From JAUYQR01 sp050632395 (GTDB lineage Bacteria; Pseudomonadota; Alphaproteobacteria; Rhodobacterales; Rhodobacteraceae): a stretch of 64,000 nucleotides of DNA. Below the pieces are notes generated by a model, which did no database searches, was not told the origin of the DNA, and was given only the letters and a program-made list of their open reading frames with translations. This document shows, piece by piece, positions 8,661 through 17,741 of the stretch. The translations under genes were made by a program, and so were the position numbers. Position 1 is the first letter of the stretch. Each line of letters starts with the position of its first letter. Location of the stretch: assembly GCF_050632395.1 (NCBI RefSeq), contig NZ_CP192600.1:2046001-2110000 (forward strand). Reading direction: 5' to 3'.

Positions 8661-9881
8661 ATGGTGATTACACAGCCGCTCCCAGTCGTGGAAACCCGGG
8701 GTCCCGGGCTTCAGCAGAATATCGCCGCCACGTTCGGCCTCCCCGAAAATTTCGCAGACATGCCGCGTGAGGCGCTGCCCGCCGACATGGTCCTGGAACG
8801 TCTCGATCTTAAGATGCTGAAGATGGCCCCCGAGGTCACCGAATGGCACTGCATCCGGGCCGATCACGCGGCAATGGCTGAAACCGGCCAATGGTCCGAC
8901 TTGCTTGATTGCCTGCGCTTCGCCGATCAGTCGCGCGCCGCAGCCACCGGTGGCAAACGCGTCGCCACCCTGATCAGCCGCGGCGCACGCTCGGCCTTGG
9001 CAACCGCGATCGACCTCAAGGATTGGCCAGCGGCCGAAGCCGAGATTGCCCGCTTTGAGACCGTCTTTGAAACCCACCCCGACGATTACGCCGCAGCCCA
9101 TCTTCTGGCGCAGGCGCATCTGGATCTGGCCTGGGCCAAACGTCTGGTGTCGACGGGCGCCACCCTTTCCCGCGACTTGTGGAAGGAAACGACCGCCCAT
9201 GTCGCGCGCGCCGAAGACGTGGTGTCGCTGTTCGACCCGATCGAAGAGATGTCGCCGATCCTTGCCGCCACGCGTTACCAACTGGTGCGCGGCATCGAAG
9301 GCGGCCGGACGCTTTGCCGCGACTGGTACGAAGACTGGTGCGATCTCGATCCGACGGATGCCGACATCCACGCAATCCACGCCCAGCACCTGTTGCCCCA
9401 CTGGTTCGGAACGCTTGCCAATTTCGACCGCGAGGCAAAACAGGCAGCCAGCATGACCGCCGCGCAGACCGGCAATGCCGCCTATGCCGTGTTCTACATG
9501 GCCGCCGCCGAAATCCTCGGCGATTTCCCGCCGGGCATGGACGTCATCCAGTTTCTGTCGGGCCTTGCAGACTTCCAGGCAGCAACCGGGTGCCAGTACC
9601 GCGCGAACCTTGTGGCCAACATCATGGTCGAATTGATGGAGGGCTTTGCCATCGACGGCGCGTCGAAATCCTACGAGTTGGGTCTGACGCGGGCCGCGCT
9701 GTCGGACCTGTTGTGGAACCGCCTGACCGAAATCCACCTCTCCGCATGGCGCGATGGTGCCACCGGGGTGGTCTTCGCCATCAACCAGATCTTCGGACCC
9801 GCGATCCTGCGCGGTGCGCGGATCGGGGTGCGTGGCACCGGCCTTGCCGCCATCATGCCCGAAGACCGCGCCGTCGCCTGA
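8661..9881 (+). CDS. Hypothetical protein, 406 residues
   Basis: The reading frame has coding-like composition and an AAAGG signal before ATG 8661. An in-frame TTG at 8622 gives a less likely N-terminus. The protein is largely alpha-helical and Trp-rich in the middle (GRTLCRDWYEDWCDLDPTD, HAQHLLPHWFGTLANFDREA), with no signal peptide or membrane segment. The helical pairs resemble tetratricopeptide-like packing, but I could not assign a family. It stands alone between the divergent transglycosylase and gatB, and a long hairpin follows its stop. Confidence 0.7.
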   Translation: MVITQPLPVVETRGPGLQQNIAATFGLPENFADMPREALPADMVLERLDLKMLKMAPEVTEWHCIRADHAAMAETGQWSDLLDCLRFADQSRAAATGGKRVATLISRGARSALATAIDLKDWPAAEAEIARFETVFETHPDDYAAAHLLAQAHLDLAWAKRLVSTGATLSRDLWKETTAHVARAEDVVSLFDPIEEMSPILAATRYQLVRGIEGGRTLCRDWYEDWCDLDPTDADIHAIHAQHLLPHWFGTLANFDREAKQAASMTAAQTGNAAYAVFYMAAAEILGDFPPGMDVIQFLSGLADFQAATGCQYRANLVANIMVELMEGFAIDGASKSYELGLTRAALSDLLWNRLTEIHLSAWRDGATGVVFAINQIFGPAILRGARIGVRGTGLAAIMPEDRAVA

Positions 9882-9899
9882 CAGCTGCCATACGTTTGC

Positions 9900-9947
9900 C
9901 AGACGCCTGTCAGACGCCTGCCAGACAGGTGTCTCGACAGGCGTCTG
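9900..9947 (+). terminator. Long hairpin built from CAGACGCCTG repeats
   Basis: Bases 9900-9911 pair with 9936-9947 (12 bp) and 9912-9920 pair with 9926-9934 (9 bp, one G-T), leaving a 5-base loop and one bulged C. The left strand contains the unit CAGACGCCTG twice. It follows the hypothetical gene by 18 bases and precedes gatB by about 70. It has no T-run, so it could be a Rho-independent-like terminator, an RNA stabiliser or a leader structure of gatB. Confidence 0.5.
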
Positions 9948-10018
9948 CCCCGTCGCCCCTTGCCCAACGGCCCGCACGGCCCTAAACCCGGCAGCGGAAA
10001 CCGCCGTCCGGAGGCATG

Positions 10019-11530
10019 ATGCTCGACCTCGCCCATACCGCCCCCAAGCCCCGCGTCATCGCGGGGGCCAAGCACGACTGGGAACTCGTCATCGGGATGG
10101 AGATCCACGCGCAGGTGTCTTCCAACGCCAAGCTATTCTCCGGCGCCTCGACCAGCTTTGGCGCCGAGCCGAACTCCAATGTTGCCTTCGTCGACGCCGC
10201 GATGCCGGGAATGCTGCCGGTTATCAACGAGTTCTGCGTCGAACAGGCGGTCCGCACCGGTCTTGGCCTGAAGGCGCAGATCCACCTGACCTCGGCCTTC
10301 GACCGCAAGAACTACTTCTACCCCGATCTGCCGCAGGGCTACCAGATCAGCCAGCTTTACCATCCCATCGTCGGCGAGGGCGAGGTGCTTGTTGAACTTT
10401 CTCCCGGCGTGGCGCGGCTGGTGCGGATCGAACGCATCCACCTTGAACAGGACGCGGGCAAGTCGATCCACGACATGGACCCGAACCTTTCCTTCGTCGA
10501 TTTCAACCGCACCGGCGTGGCGCTGATGGAAATCGTCAGCCGCCCCGACCTCCGCGGCCCCGAAGAAGCCGCCGCATACGTTACCAAACTGCGCCAGATC
10601 CTGCGCTACCTTGGCACCTGCGACGGCAACATGCAGAACGGCAACCTGCGCGCTGACGTCAACGTGTCCGTCTGCCGTCCCGGCCAGTACGAGAAATATC
10701 AGGCCACGCAGGATTTCAGCCACCTCGGCACACGCTGCGAAATCAAGAACATGAACTCGATGCGCTTCATTCAACTGGCCATCGACTTTGAGGCGCGCCG
10801 CCAGATCGCCATTCTGGAAGACGGCGGCAGCATCGTGCAGGAAACCCGCCTCTATGACCCCGACCGCAACGAGACGCGCTCGATGCGGTCCAAGGAAGAG
10901 GCGCATGATTACCGCTACTTCCCCGACCCCGACCTTCTGCCCCTCGAAATCGAGCAGACCTGGGTCGACCACATCGCAGCAACCATGCCGGAACTGCCGG
11001 ATGCCAAGAAATCACGCTTCATGTCGGATTTCGGCCTGACCGATTACGACGCGAACGTGCTGACCGCCGACCTCGAAAGTGCCGGTTTCTTCGAGTCCGT
11101 CGCCAAGGGCCGCGATGGCAAACAGGCAGCGAACTGGGTGATCAACGAGCTTTTCGGTCGCCTGAACAAGGAAGGCCGCGCGATCATCGACAGCCCGGTT
11201 TCAGCCGCGCAACTCGGCGGCGTCCTGGACCTGATCGCCTCGGGCGAGATTTCCGGCAAGATGGCCAAGGATCTTTTCGAAATCATCTGGACCGAAGGCG
11301 GCGTCCCCGCCGACGTCGCCGCCGCGCGCGGCATGAAGCAGGTGACCGACACCGGCGCCATCGAAAAGGCGGTCGACGAGATCATCGCCGCGAACCCCGA
11401 GCAGGTGGAAAAAGCCAAGGCCAACCCCAAGCTGGCCGGCTGGTTCGTGGGCCAAGTGATCAAGTCGACCGGCGGCAAGGCCAACCCGGCAGCCGTGAAC
11501 GCACTGGTCGCGGCAAAGCTTGGCCTGTAA
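10019..11530 (+). CDS. gatB: Asp/Glu-tRNA amidotransferase subunit B
   Basis: GatB with GatC and GatA converts misacylated Glu-tRNA(Gln) or Asp-tRNA(Asn) to the amide form. The 503-residue protein has the signature GMEIHAQVSSNAKLFSGAST, then FDRKNYFYPDLPQGYQISQ, HLEQDAGKSIHD and a C-terminal YqeY/GatB tail domain. Two adjacent ATGs at 10016 and 10019 share GGAGG at 10010-10014; 10019 has the better spacing. gatA and gatC are not adjacent, as is common in this group. A short hairpin at 11539-11554 follows the stop. Confidence 0.95.
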   Translation: MLDLAHTAPKPRVIAGAKHDWELVIGMEIHAQVSSNAKLFSGASTSFGAEPNSNVAFVDAAMPGMLPVINEFCVEQAVRTGLGLKAQIHLTSAFDRKNYFYPDLPQGYQISQLYHPIVGEGEVLVELSPGVARLVRIERIHLEQDAGKSIHDMDPNLSFVDFNRTGVALMEIVSRPDLRGPEEAAAYVTKLRQILRYLGTCDGNMQNGNLRADVNVSVCRPGQYEKYQATQDFSHLGTRCEIKNMNSMRFIQLAIDFEARRQIAILEDGGSIVQETRLYDPDRNETRSMRSKEEAHDYRYFPDPDLLPLEIEQTWVDHIAATMPELPDAKKSRFMSDFGLTDYDANVLTADLESAGFFESVAKGRDGKQAANWVINELFGRLNKEGRAIIDSPVSAAQLGGVLDLIASGEISGKMAKDLFEIIWTEGGVPADVAAARGMKQVTDTGAIEKAVDEIIAANPEQVEKAKANPKLAGWFVGQVIKSTGGKANPAAVNALVAAKLGL

Positions 11531-11632
11531 AGCCCGCTCGGCAACCCGTTGCCGATGCGGCTAATGCATCATGCGGCGGGAACCGGGCTGCTTTAGGGTC
11601 GTTCATCAAGTCTGAGGACGTCGGAGGGTAGA

Positions 11633-12013
11633 ATGCAGCGGTTCGAGTATCATGTGGTGCCAGCCCCACGGCGTGGCGAAAAGGCGCGCGGCGTCAAGAC
11701 GACGGAGGAGCGGTTCGCGTTTGCCCTGTCGAACCTGATGAACCAGCTTGGTGCCGAAGGCTGGGACTACGTTCGCGCCGATGCCTTGCCTTGCGATGAA
11801 CGGGCAGGCTTTACCGGCACCAAGACCACCTTCCAGAATGTGCTCGTGTTCCGCCGCCCGCTGCGCGCTTTGGGCGATGATCTGCCGGAAAAGCCAGCGA
11901 TGCGGCTCTTCAACCCCGAACCGGCGGCAGCTGGCCCCAAGCTTGGACCGGTTGAAACTCCGGTTGGCCCCGCGCCAGCGGTTGGGCCAGCCAAGGGCGT
12001 TGCGGCCGAGTGA
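11633..12013 (+). CDS. DUF4177 domain protein
   Basis: This 126-residue protein begins MQRFEYHVVPAPRRGEKARG and has the LMNQLGAEGWDYVRADALP block typical of DUF4177. A Pro/Ala-rich tail from about residue 95 is probably disordered. GGAGG sits about 6 bases before the ATG. It ends exactly where the convergent hisC begins its stop codon. Its function is unknown. Confidence 0.75.
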   Translation: MQRFEYHVVPAPRRGEKARGVKTTEERFAFALSNLMNQLGAEGWDYVRADALPCDERAGFTGTKTTFQNVLVFRRPLRALGDDLPEKPAMRLFNPEPAAAGPKLGPVETPVGPAPAVGPAKGVAAE

Positions 12014-13114
12014 TCAGCCGACCACTTTCAGCGCCTCGGGCAGAACAGCCTCGAACACGTCCATCGCCGCCTCATCGCCAAGGCTGACGCGGATGCAGCG
12101 GTCAAGCGGTGCGACGCCTGGCATCCGGATGAACACGCCCCGCTGGCTGATCTCGGCCAGCAGGTGGCGGGCGTAATCGCCGTCACGGCCGCAGTCGATG
12201 GTCACGAAATTGGTGGCCGAGGGCAGGGCGGCAAGCCCGTTGGCAGCGGCGATCCGGGTCACGCGCCCGCGGGCGGCGACGACCTCGGCCTGAACCTTTG
12301 CAAGCCACGCCTGATCCTGCAGCGCGGCCAGCGCACCGGCCTGCGACAGCCGGGTCATGCCGAAATGGTCGCGGACCTTGTCGAATGCGACCGCAAGCTC
12401 GGGATTGGTGATCGCATAACCCACCCGCGCGCCGGCAAGCCCGTAGCCTTTGGAAAAGGTCCGCAGCCGGATCACCTGCGGATGGTCGGCGGGAATGTCG
12501 GGGATGGTGCCTGCGGGCGCGAGGTCGGCATAGGCCTCGTCGAGAAGGAGCAGGGTCTCGGACGGCAGGTTGGCGATCAGGTCCTCGATCACCGAAGCCG
12601 GGTGGTGGCTGCCCATCGGGTTGTCGGGGTTTGCCAGATAGAGCAGCCGCGCGCCGGTCTGGCGGGCGGCCGCGAGAAGCGCGTCGGGATCTTCGAAGTC
12701 GCCCCGGTAGGGCACGCGGGTAAGGGCGCCGCCGTAGCCTGCGACGTGGAAATTGAACGTCGGGTAGGCGCCGAGCGAGGTGACGACCGGCGTTTCGGGC
12801 GCGAGCGTGAGGCGGCAGACCAGGCCGAGGAGGCCGTCGATGCCGGGGCCGACGGCGAGGTTGGCGGTGCTGATGCCGTGGTGGGCCGCGAGGGCGGTCT
12901 TCAGGTCGTGGTTTTCCGGGTCGCCGTACTTCCAGGCCTCAACGGCGGCGTCCTGCATCGCCCTGATGGCCGCGGGCGAGGGGCCGAAGAGGGATTCGTT
13001 GGCCCCGAGGCGAGCGCGGAACGGGTGGCCTTGACGGCGTTCCAAGGTTTCCGGTCCGGTGAAGGGAACGGTGGAGGGAAGGGCGTCGGCGAGGGGGGTG
13101 AGAAAGCGGGTCAT
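12014..13114 (-). CDS. hisC: Histidinol-phosphate aminotransferase-like PLP enzyme
   Basis: This 366-residue fold-type I aminotransferase would make histidinol phosphate from imidazole acetol phosphate. It shows RLGANESLFGPSPAA, the LANPDNPMGSHH block, LLLDEAYADLAP and the PLP lysine in RTFSKGYGLAGARVGY, and it ends near a conserved arginine in CIRVSLGDEAAMD. ATG 13114 was chosen because homology starts there; the frame stays open further upstream without homology. No other his genes adjoin, so it could be a HisC paralogue acting on another amino acid. A 17-bp palindrome lies 43-59 bases upstream. Confidence 0.78.
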   Translation of the reverse strand: MTRFLTPLADALPSTVPFTGPETLERRQGHPFRARLGANESLFGPSPAAIRAMQDAAVEAWKYGDPENHDLKTALAAHHGISTANLAVGPGIDGLLGLVCRLTLAPETPVVTSLGAYPTFNFHVAGYGGALTRVPYRGDFEDPDALLAAARQTGARLLYLANPDNPMGSHHPASVIEDLIANLPSETLLLLDEAYADLAPAGTIPDIPADHPQVIRLRTFSKGYGLAGARVGYAITNPELAVAFDKVRDHFGMTRLSQAGALAALQDQAWLAKVQAEVVAARGRVTRIAAANGLAALPSATNFVTIDCGRDGDYARHLLAEISQRGVFIRMPGVAPLDRCIRVSLGDEAAMDVFEAVLPEALKVVG

Positions 13115-13156
13115 GGACGCGAGTTTGCGGGGGAATTCGCCAGCCCGCAAGGGGGG

Positions 13157-13173
13157 TGTCCCACGGTGGGACA
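13157..13173. promoter_or_regulatory. 17-bp palindrome upstream of hisC
   Basis: TGTCCCAC and GTGGGACA flank a single central G, an exact inverted repeat between the hisC start and the valS stop. Its position 43-59 bases upstream of the hisC ATG suits an operator in the promoter or leader. The cognate regulator is unknown. Confidence 0.45.
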
Positions 13174-13309
13174 TTCGGCCAAGAGATTGATTTCGTGTTA
13201 TTTCGAGTTTGAACCTTAAGGAATTGGCAAGGGTTTCCCACGACCGAAGGCGGTAGTGGCGCCGTGCGGGCGGGTCTTGGCGGCAGAGCGCCGGTCCGGC
13301 GCTGGCGAT

Positions 13310-13362
13310 GGAAAAGGGGGGCTTCGCGCCCCCCTTGAACCCCCCGCGGGATATTTGCGGAC
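13310..13362. repeat. Intergenic GC element ending CCCCCGCGGGATATTTG
   Basis: After valS (minus strand) lies a block with GGGGGGCTTCGCGCCCCCC folding as a hairpin, then the CCCCCGCGGGATATTTG tail. A closely related tail, CCCCCGTGGGATATTTG, occurs in the other orientation at about 36123-36139, next to a GC hairpin. Two copies at gene ends suggest a dispersed terminator-associated repeat. Confidence 0.5.
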
Positions 13363-13370
13363 AGATGAAA

Positions 13371-16300
13371 TCAGCCCAAGTCGGCGAGGCGGGTGAGCGC
13401 GGCTTGCAGTTTGGCGGCCTCGTCTTCGCGTGCCTCAAGGTTGGAGCGGGCTTCCTCGACCACATCCTCGGGGGCGGATTTGGCGAAGTTCGGGTTGTTG
13501 AGACGCCCCTTCAGGCCACCGATCTCCTTTGCCAGCTTGTCCGCAGCCTTGGTCAGGCGGGCCTTTTCCTCGGCGATGTCGATAATGCCGGCGAGGGGGA
13601 TGGCGAAGGCCGCCCCCTCGACCGCGACCGAGATCGCGCCTTTCGGGGCGGGGCCTTCGGTCAGCGCCTCGATCCGGGCGAGGCGCTTGATCAGCGCCTC
13701 GTTCCGGCCCCAGGCGGCGCGGGCGGCATCGTCGAGCGTGGTGGCGACCATGTCGAGTTTCAGGCCGACCGGCACGTGCATCTGGGCGCGGGCGGAGCGG
13801 ATTTCGTCGATCAGGGTGGTGACCCAGTTCATTTCGGCATCGGCCTTGGCGTCAATGAGATCAAGGCCGTAGGCGGGCCAATCGGTGTGAACGAGCGGCT
13901 TGGCCCGGGTGCCGGTGGTCTGCCACAGCTCTTCGGTGATGAAGGGCATGAAGGGTTGCAGCAGGATCATCGACTGGTCGAGGACCCAAGCCATCGTCGC
14001 CCGCGTCTCGGCGGCTTCGGGCCCGTCGAACAGCGGCTTGGCGAATTCGACATACCAGTCGCAGACCTTGCCCCAGACGAACTTGTAAAGCGCATCGGCG
14101 GCCTGATCGAAGCGGTAATCGTTCAGCGCCGCGTTCACCTCATGCAGCGTGCGGGCGGCTTCGCCGATGATCCACTGGTTGACGGTCGCCTTTGGCGTGG
14201 GGGCAGGGCCGGTGGCGTGGCCTTCCCAGACGCCGTTCATCTCGGCAAAGCGGCAGGCGTTCCAGAGTTTCGTCCCGAAGTTGCGATAGCCGGCGATGCG
14301 ACTGGTGTCGAGTTTGAGCACACCACCGAGGCTTGCCATCGCGGCATTGGCAAACCGCAGCGCATCGGCGCCGTATTCGTCGATGATCTCAAGGGGGTCG
14401 ATGACGTTGCCGAGGGATTTCGACATCTTCTTGCCCTTGGCGTCGCGGACGAGGCCGTGCAGGTAGACGGTGTGGAAGGGCACCTCGTTCACCACGGCCA
14501 ACTGCATCATCATCATCCGGGCGACCCAGAAGAACAGGATGTCTTGCCCGGTGACGAGGACCGAGGTCGGGAAATAGCGGTCAAGTTCCGGGGTCTGTTC
14601 GGGCCAACCGAGCGTGCCGATCGGCCAGAGGCCGGAGGAGAACCAGGTGTCGAGCACATCGGGGTCGCGCCAGACCGGGTAGGCAAGGCGCGTCGGGTCT
14701 TGCGTGACCGCGTAGTCGGCGAGCGAGGCCGCAAGAGCCTCGACGGCGGCGTGGCGGTCGGCCACTTCGACGATGCGGGCGGTGTTCAGGGGGTGCGGCA
14801 GGCTGGCCAGATCGTCGCGGAAGCGTTCGGCCACGCTGGCAAGGTCGGCTGCGCAATGGAAGCGGGCGTCGCGGTCGACATAGCCGCCATCGCCAAGGAC
14901 GCGGAGAAGTTCGACGTTGTCGAGCGCATCGTCGCCTTCGTCGTCGGTGAAGCCTTCGGTGTAAAGGTTCAGGCCATACCAGACCGGAATCTGATGCCCC
15001 CACCAAAGCTGGCGGCTGATGCACCACGGCTCGATATTCTCCAGCCAGTGGTAATAGGTCTTTTCGCCCGAGGGCGGGATGATTTTCGTGCGGCCTGAGC
15101 GCACTGCATCCAGTGCGGGTTCGACGATCTTGGCGGTGTCAACGAACCACTGGTCGGTCAGCATCGGCTCGATCACCACGCGTGAACGGTCGCCGAACGG
15201 CTGCATGATCTTCTTCGCCTCGACCACCGGCTCAAGGCGCAGGTGTTCCGACCCGGTCTCGGGATCGGTTTCCTTGACGAGCGTGGTCACGGCGAGGCCT
15301 TGGGCGGTGATGTCTGCGACGACCAGTTCGCGCGCCTTGAGCCTGTCGAGGCCGCGGTACTTTTCCGGCACAAGGTTCAGGCTGTCGACCTCGGCCTCGG
15401 TCGTGGGGGAGCCGGCGGCGATCTCGCGGGCGCGCAGCACGGCCTCGGCATAGGGGGCACCGTCGGCGCGCATCTGGGCGCGGCTGTCCATCAGGCGGTA
15501 GCAGGGGATGTTGCCGCGCTTGGCCACCGCGTAGTCGTTGAAATCATGCGCGCCGGTGATCTTGACCGCACCCGAGCCGAAGGTCGGGTCGGGGTATTCG
15601 TCGGTGATGATCGGGATCAGGCGGTCGCACAAGGGCAGGTGGACCATCTTGCCGACGATGGGTTTGTAACGATCATCCGAGGGGTGAACCGCCACCGCAC
15701 CGTCGCCAAGCATGGTTTCGGGGCGCGTGGTGGCGATGGAGATGTAGTCGCGGATCTCGCGGAAGGTGACGGCACCTTCGGCGTCCTTCTCGATGTATTC
15801 ATAGGTTTCACCGCCCGCGAGGCGGTATTTGAAGTGCCACATGTGGCCCGCCACCTCAATGTTCTCGACCTCGAGGTCCGAGATCGCGGTCTCGAAATGC
15901 GGGTCCCAGTTCACCAGACGCTTGCCGCGATAGATCAGGCCCTTTTCGTAAAGGTCGACGAACACCTTGATCACGGCGTCATGGAAGTTGCCGTCCTCGC
16001 CCGCAGGGGCACCGGGGGCGCCGGACATGGTGAAGGCCTCGCGCGACCAGTCGCAGGAGGCGCCGAGGCGTTCCAGCTGACCGCGGATGTTGCCACGGGA
16101 TTTGCGTTTCTGGTCCCACACGCGGGCGAGAAACGCCTCGCGGCCCATCTCGCGGCGGCTGGGTTCGCCGTTCTGCGCCATCTCGCGTTCGGTGACCATC
16201 TGGGTCGCGATGCCGGCGTGGTCGGTGCCGGGCTGCCAGAGCGTGTCGTGGCCCTGCATCCGGTGCCAGCGTGTAAGGATGTCCTGCAACGTGTTGTTGA

Positions 16301-16472
16301 AGGCGTGGCCCATGTGCAGCGCGCCGGTCACGTTCGGCGGCGGGATCATCACGGAGAACGCCGGCGCGCCGGGTCTGGCGTTGGCGCCAGCCTTGAAGGC
16401 GCCCATGCTCTCCCACATCGCGTAAAGGCGGGCCTCGGCCTCGGCGGCGTTGAAGGTCTTTTCCATCGGCAT
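13371..16472 (-). CDS. valS: Valyl-tRNA synthetase
   Basis: This class I synthetase of 1033 residues charges tRNA(Val). The HIGH-type motif is HMGH near residue 53 within PPPNVTGALHMGHAFNNTLQ. The KMSKS loop KKMSKSLGNVIDP is near residue 680. A C-terminal coiled-coil arm (AEEKARLTKAADKLAKEIGG) is typical of ValRS. Three in-frame ATGs lie at 16478, 16472 and 16466; 16472 is chosen because GAGGG lies 8 bases upstream. The 800-residue plus-strand frame across this gene is an antisense shadow. Confidence 0.96.
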   Translation of the reverse strand: MPMEKTFNAAEAEARLYAMWESMGAFKAGANARPGAPAFSVMIPPPNVTGALHMGHAFNNTLQDILTRWHRMQGHDTLWQPGTDHAGIATQMVTEREMAQNGEPSRREMGREAFLARVWDQKRKSRGNIRGQLERLGASCDWSREAFTMSGAPGAPAGEDGNFHDAVIKVFVDLYEKGLIYRGKRLVNWDPHFETAISDLEVENIEVAGHMWHFKYRLAGGETYEYIEKDAEGAVTFREIRDYISIATTRPETMLGDGAVAVHPSDDRYKPIVGKMVHLPLCDRLIPIITDEYPDPTFGSGAVKITGAHDFNDYAVAKRGNIPCYRLMDSRAQMRADGAPYAEAVLRAREIAAGSPTTEAEVDSLNLVPEKYRGLDRLKARELVVADITAQGLAVTTLVKETDPETGSEHLRLEPVVEAKKIMQPFGDRSRVVIEPMLTDQWFVDTAKIVEPALDAVRSGRTKIIPPSGEKTYYHWLENIEPWCISRQLWWGHQIPVWYGLNLYTEGFTDDEGDDALDNVELLRVLGDGGYVDRDARFHCAADLASVAERFRDDLASLPHPLNTARIVEVADRHAAVEALAASLADYAVTQDPTRLAYPVWRDPDVLDTWFSSGLWPIGTLGWPEQTPELDRYFPTSVLVTGQDILFFWVARMMMMQLAVVNEVPFHTVYLHGLVRDAKGKKMSKSLGNVIDPLEIIDEYGADALRFANAAMASLGGVLKLDTSRIAGYRNFGTKLWNACRFAEMNGVWEGHATGPAPTPKATVNQWIIGEAARTLHEVNAALNDYRFDQAADALYKFVWGKVCDWYVEFAKPLFDGPEAAETRATMAWVLDQSMILLQPFMPFITEELWQTTGTRAKPLVHTDWPAYGLDLIDAKADAEMNWVTTLIDEIRSARAQMHVPVGLKLDMVATTLDDAARAAWGRNEALIKRLARIEALTEGPAPKGAISVAVEGAAFAIPLAGIIDIAEEKARLTKAADKLAKEIGGLKGRLNNPNFAKSAPEDVVEEARSNLEAREDEAAKLQAALTRLADLG

Positions 16473-16559
16473 GATCATGTCCCTCTGCGGTCGGGCGGGT
16501 TCTACCGCGCGCGGGGGCAAAGGAAAAGCGCCAGATCAAACGGGATCACCCGCCGCGTG

Positions 16560-16904
16560 TCAGCGTTCGTCGATCAGCGCGGCGAAACCGCCGTAGACCA
16601 TGCGCTTGCCGTCGAACGGCATCTCGACCTCGGGCATCTCGTCCATCATGCGGGCGTGGGCGCGGTCGCGGGTTTCCTTGTCGGGCCAGGTGATCCACGA
16701 AAAGACCACCGTTTCATCGGGTTGCAGATCGACCGCGCGGCGGAAATCGGTGTGGGTTCCGGCCGGCACATCATCGCCCCAGCCGACCACCAGCGTCAGC
16801 GCGCCAAAGCCTTTGAACATCGGCCACCACTGCAGCTCGTGCTCGCGGTAGCGGTCGCGGTCCTGATTGCGGACCGGGATCAGAAAGCCGTCGATATAGG
16901 GCAT
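16560..16904 (-). CDS. DUF1428 (YbaA-like) protein
   Basis: This 114-residue protein, MPYIDGFLIPVRNQDRDRYR and onward, has WITWPDKETRDRAHARMMDE and ends GKRMVYGGFAALIDE, matching DUF1428, a dimeric alpha-beta barrel fold. There are no clear catalytic residues. It lies upstream of valS on the same strand with a gap of 87 bases. Its role is unknown. Confidence 0.82.
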   Translation of the reverse strand: MPYIDGFLIPVRNQDRDRYREHELQWWPMFKGFGALTLVVGWGDDVPAGTHTDFRRAVDLQPDETVVFSWITWPDKETRDRAHARMMDEMPEVEMPFDGKRMVYGGFAALIDER

Positions 16905-16967
16905 GGGACCGTCCTTTCCGTCAGAGTGTTGGCGGGTAAACTGTCAGCGCGGCGGGAGGTTCCCCGG

Positions 16968-17741
16968 TCAAAGCGGATGCAACGGCAGACCCATCAGCGC
17001 CTGCGCAAAGGTACCAAGCGTCAGCGCGGTGTAGACCGCCGCCGTGGCCCAGACCGCAGCACGCGATCCCGTCAGCGCGGCGAGCGGGACCGCGTGCATC
17101 GCATGGGTGGCAAGGAAATGCGCGACGCGCAGATCGCCCACCTCGCGCGACCATCCCATCACGGGCAAGCGCGCGCCGGTCAGAGGGGTGCCGATGTGAT
17201 GCCCCGTGCCGGACGACATGGTTCCGGCGACCACGACCGTCAGCACGAAGGTCAGGATCAGGCCAAGGGCCAAGCCCAGATGCAGCGTGTTGGCGCGGGT
17301 CTTCCAGAACACCACCCCCATCGCCATGCTGAGCGAGGTAAGTGTGACCGCAGCCAACCCCATCAGGCCGTAAAGGCCGGGAACGGTCAGGTTGAAATGC
17401 GATCCCGTGCCAAGCGCGGCGGCACCGCCGATCCAGAGCACCTCTGCCACCACGGCGGCGATGACGATGGCCTGATAAATGCGCCAGTTGCGGGCCAGAA
17501 GGCGCCCTTGTGGCAGGGCGAGGGCATAGACCGCCAGCGACCCGGTGTAGATCGCAAGTGCGATGTGGAATTTCAGCGGCTTCAGCCAGATGCTTTCGCC
17601 CTGGAACTGCCGCGTATCGACTGCCATCGCCATGAGGATGGGGGCTGCGGCGAGGATCAGGATCGCGGTGATCGCGGTCAGTTGGGGTGCGGCCTGACGG
17701 ATGCGGTCGAACGGCGAGGCGGTGAGGGCAAGCGCGGTCAT
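16968..17741 (-). CDS. Multi-pass membrane protein, unknown
   Basis: This 257-residue protein is mostly hydrophobic, with about seven membrane segments (for example ITAILILAAAPILMAMAV, VTLTSLSMAMGVVFW, LALGLILTFVLTVVVAGTM). A conserved-looking loop holds GTGSHFNLTVPGLYGLMG and HFLATHAMHAVPL, with histidines that might bind a cofactor. ATG 17741 overlaps the stop of the DUF4281 gene by ATGA, so the two are coupled. The pair is divergent from a TetR gene. Confidence 0.72.
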   Translation of the reverse strand: MTALALTASPFDRIRQAAPQLTAITAILILAAAPILMAMAVDTRQFQGESIWLKPLKFHIALAIYTGSLAVYALALPQGRLLARNWRIYQAIVIAAVVAEVLWIGGAAALGTGSHFNLTVPGLYGLMGLAAVTLTSLSMAMGVVFWKTRANTLHLGLALGLILTFVLTVVVAGTMSSGTGHHIGTPLTGARLPVMGWSREVGDLRVAHFLATHAMHAVPLAALTGSRAAVWATAAVYTALTLGTFAQALMGLPLHPL

